DNA of 64,000 nucleotides from Helicobacter sp. 11S02629-2. GTDB taxonomy: Bacteria; Campylobacterota; Campylobacteria; Campylobacterales; Helicobacteraceae. Location of the stretch: the NCBI RefSeq assembly GCF_002272875.1, contig NZ_MLAN01000002.1, forward strand, positions 1 through 64,000, given 5' to 3'. Under the pieces are notes generated by a model, which saw only the letters and a program-made list of their open reading frames with translations, searched no databases and was not told the DNA's origin. Shown piece after piece: positions 63,625-64,000 of this stretch. Position numbers and translations under genes: made by a program. The stretch's first letter is position 1, and each line of letters starts with the position of its first letter.

Positions 63625-64000
63625 TTAGTAGTTTCTACCTTTGAGTAAGTTCTTATTCCCACTAGCTATTAAAAAACGTCTTAGACTATCTCTATGAACT
63701 CCTACTCTTTTAGCTATATTTGCATGACTCATACCTTTAGCATCCCACTCTAGTATCTTTGCCATAGCATGATAGCAAGGATGTAGCTCTATTCTAGTTT
63801 TAGCTCCCTTAGGACGACCAAGCACTACACCCTCAGCTCTAAGTCTTGCTAAGGCTTCTTTAGTCCTTTGGGAGATAAGCGTTCTTTCTATCTCAGCACT
63901 TAAGCTAAAAGCAAAGGCTATAACCTTGCTTTGGATGTTGTCTCCTAGCTCAAACTTTTCTTTTAAAGAGTAGATTTGTACACCTTTTTCTACACACTCA
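63625..64000 (-). CDS. Serine recombinase (resolvase/invertase), 5' part beyond the window
   Basis: Site-specific DNA recombinase, open at the window edge; 124 codons of its C-terminal part are visible, ending at 63625. Seen in order: CVEKGVQIYSLKEKFELGDN, the long E-helix region AFSLSAEIERTLISQRTKEAL (as in Mpi/Hin-type recombinases), the linker GVVLGRPKGAKT, and a helix-turn-helix KGMSHANIAKRVGVHRDSLRRFLI. The catalytic serine end lies beyond 64000. Downstream of tRNA-Phe, so it may belong to an integrated element or an inversion switch starting here. Completeness and target site are unknown. Confidence 0.9.
   Translation of the reverse strand, partial: ECVEKGVQIYSLKEKFELGDNIQSKVIAFAFSLSAEIERTLISQRTKEALARLRAEGVVLGRPKGAKTRIELHPCYHAMAKILEWDAKGMSHANIAKRVGVHRDSLRRFLIASGNKNLLKGRNY

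Overview
The window is a low-GC chromosome segment that looks like a Helicobacter, probably a non-pylori (enterohepatic-type) species of the Campylobacterota. Grounds: Helicobacter-type outer-membrane proteins ending in aromatic residues; a NapA/Dps protein; the order coaX - two envelope proteins - dut - greA, which I recall from H. pylori; an HP0217-like LPS glycosyltransferase; an exact match to the H. pylori Fur-box consensus; and three long poly-G/C tracts in about 5 kb, the usual Helicobacter mark of phase variation. A histidine-biosynthesis gene (hisG) and a type II secretion F-type protein argue against H. pylori itself. The species is an inference.

Layout. 0.3-6.6 kb: a divergent metal-uptake locus (TonB receptor, permease and ATPase on one side; two paralogous ThuA-like proteins and a periplasmic binding protein on the other) around a Fur box. 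6.8-13.7 kb: an outer-membrane protein, an RDD protein, a LolC-type permease, a lipase-like protein, SixA, NapA, a small division-like protein, GpsA and a pseudouridine synthase that seems to start at AUA. 14.1-18.4 kb: a compact minus-strand operon greA-dut-(YfgM-like)-(BamB-like)-coaX-hisG. 18.5-23.6 kb: an alpha/beta hydrolase, acylphosphatase and MurF, then pyrE-frr-secG and a BioC-like methyltransferase. 23.6-32.1 kb: a phase-variable surface island (autotransporter, two glycosyltransferases) enclosing ribE and typA. 32.3-51.4 kb: housekeeping genes (rpoD, a gspF-type gene, fabG, ppk, guaA, a PepSY protein, yceI, a radical SAM gene, acpS, purC, ctp, a cvfB-like gene, a LOG-like gene, priA, uvrB). 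51.7-54.4 kb: an outer-membrane protein with a coiled-coil insertion and azlCD. 54.8-63.3 kb: dnaE, ydcH-like, bcp, pheT-pheS and a HIT gene, then tRNA-Phe and a serine recombinase cut by the window edge.

Structure beyond the genes. The near-palindrome AGAWTCT (often TAGAWTCTA) is strongly over-represented on both strands. It produces many Leu-Asp-Ser and Leu-Glu-Ser tripeptides and occurs as inverted pairs in several intergenic gaps, much as DNA-uptake sequences of Neisseria and Pasteurellaceae do. A second, rarer intergenic element (core TATCCTTTNNCTCCCCT) occurs in two or three gaps. The three homopolymer tracts use three positions: a promoter spacer, a coding region and a site upstream of a promoter.
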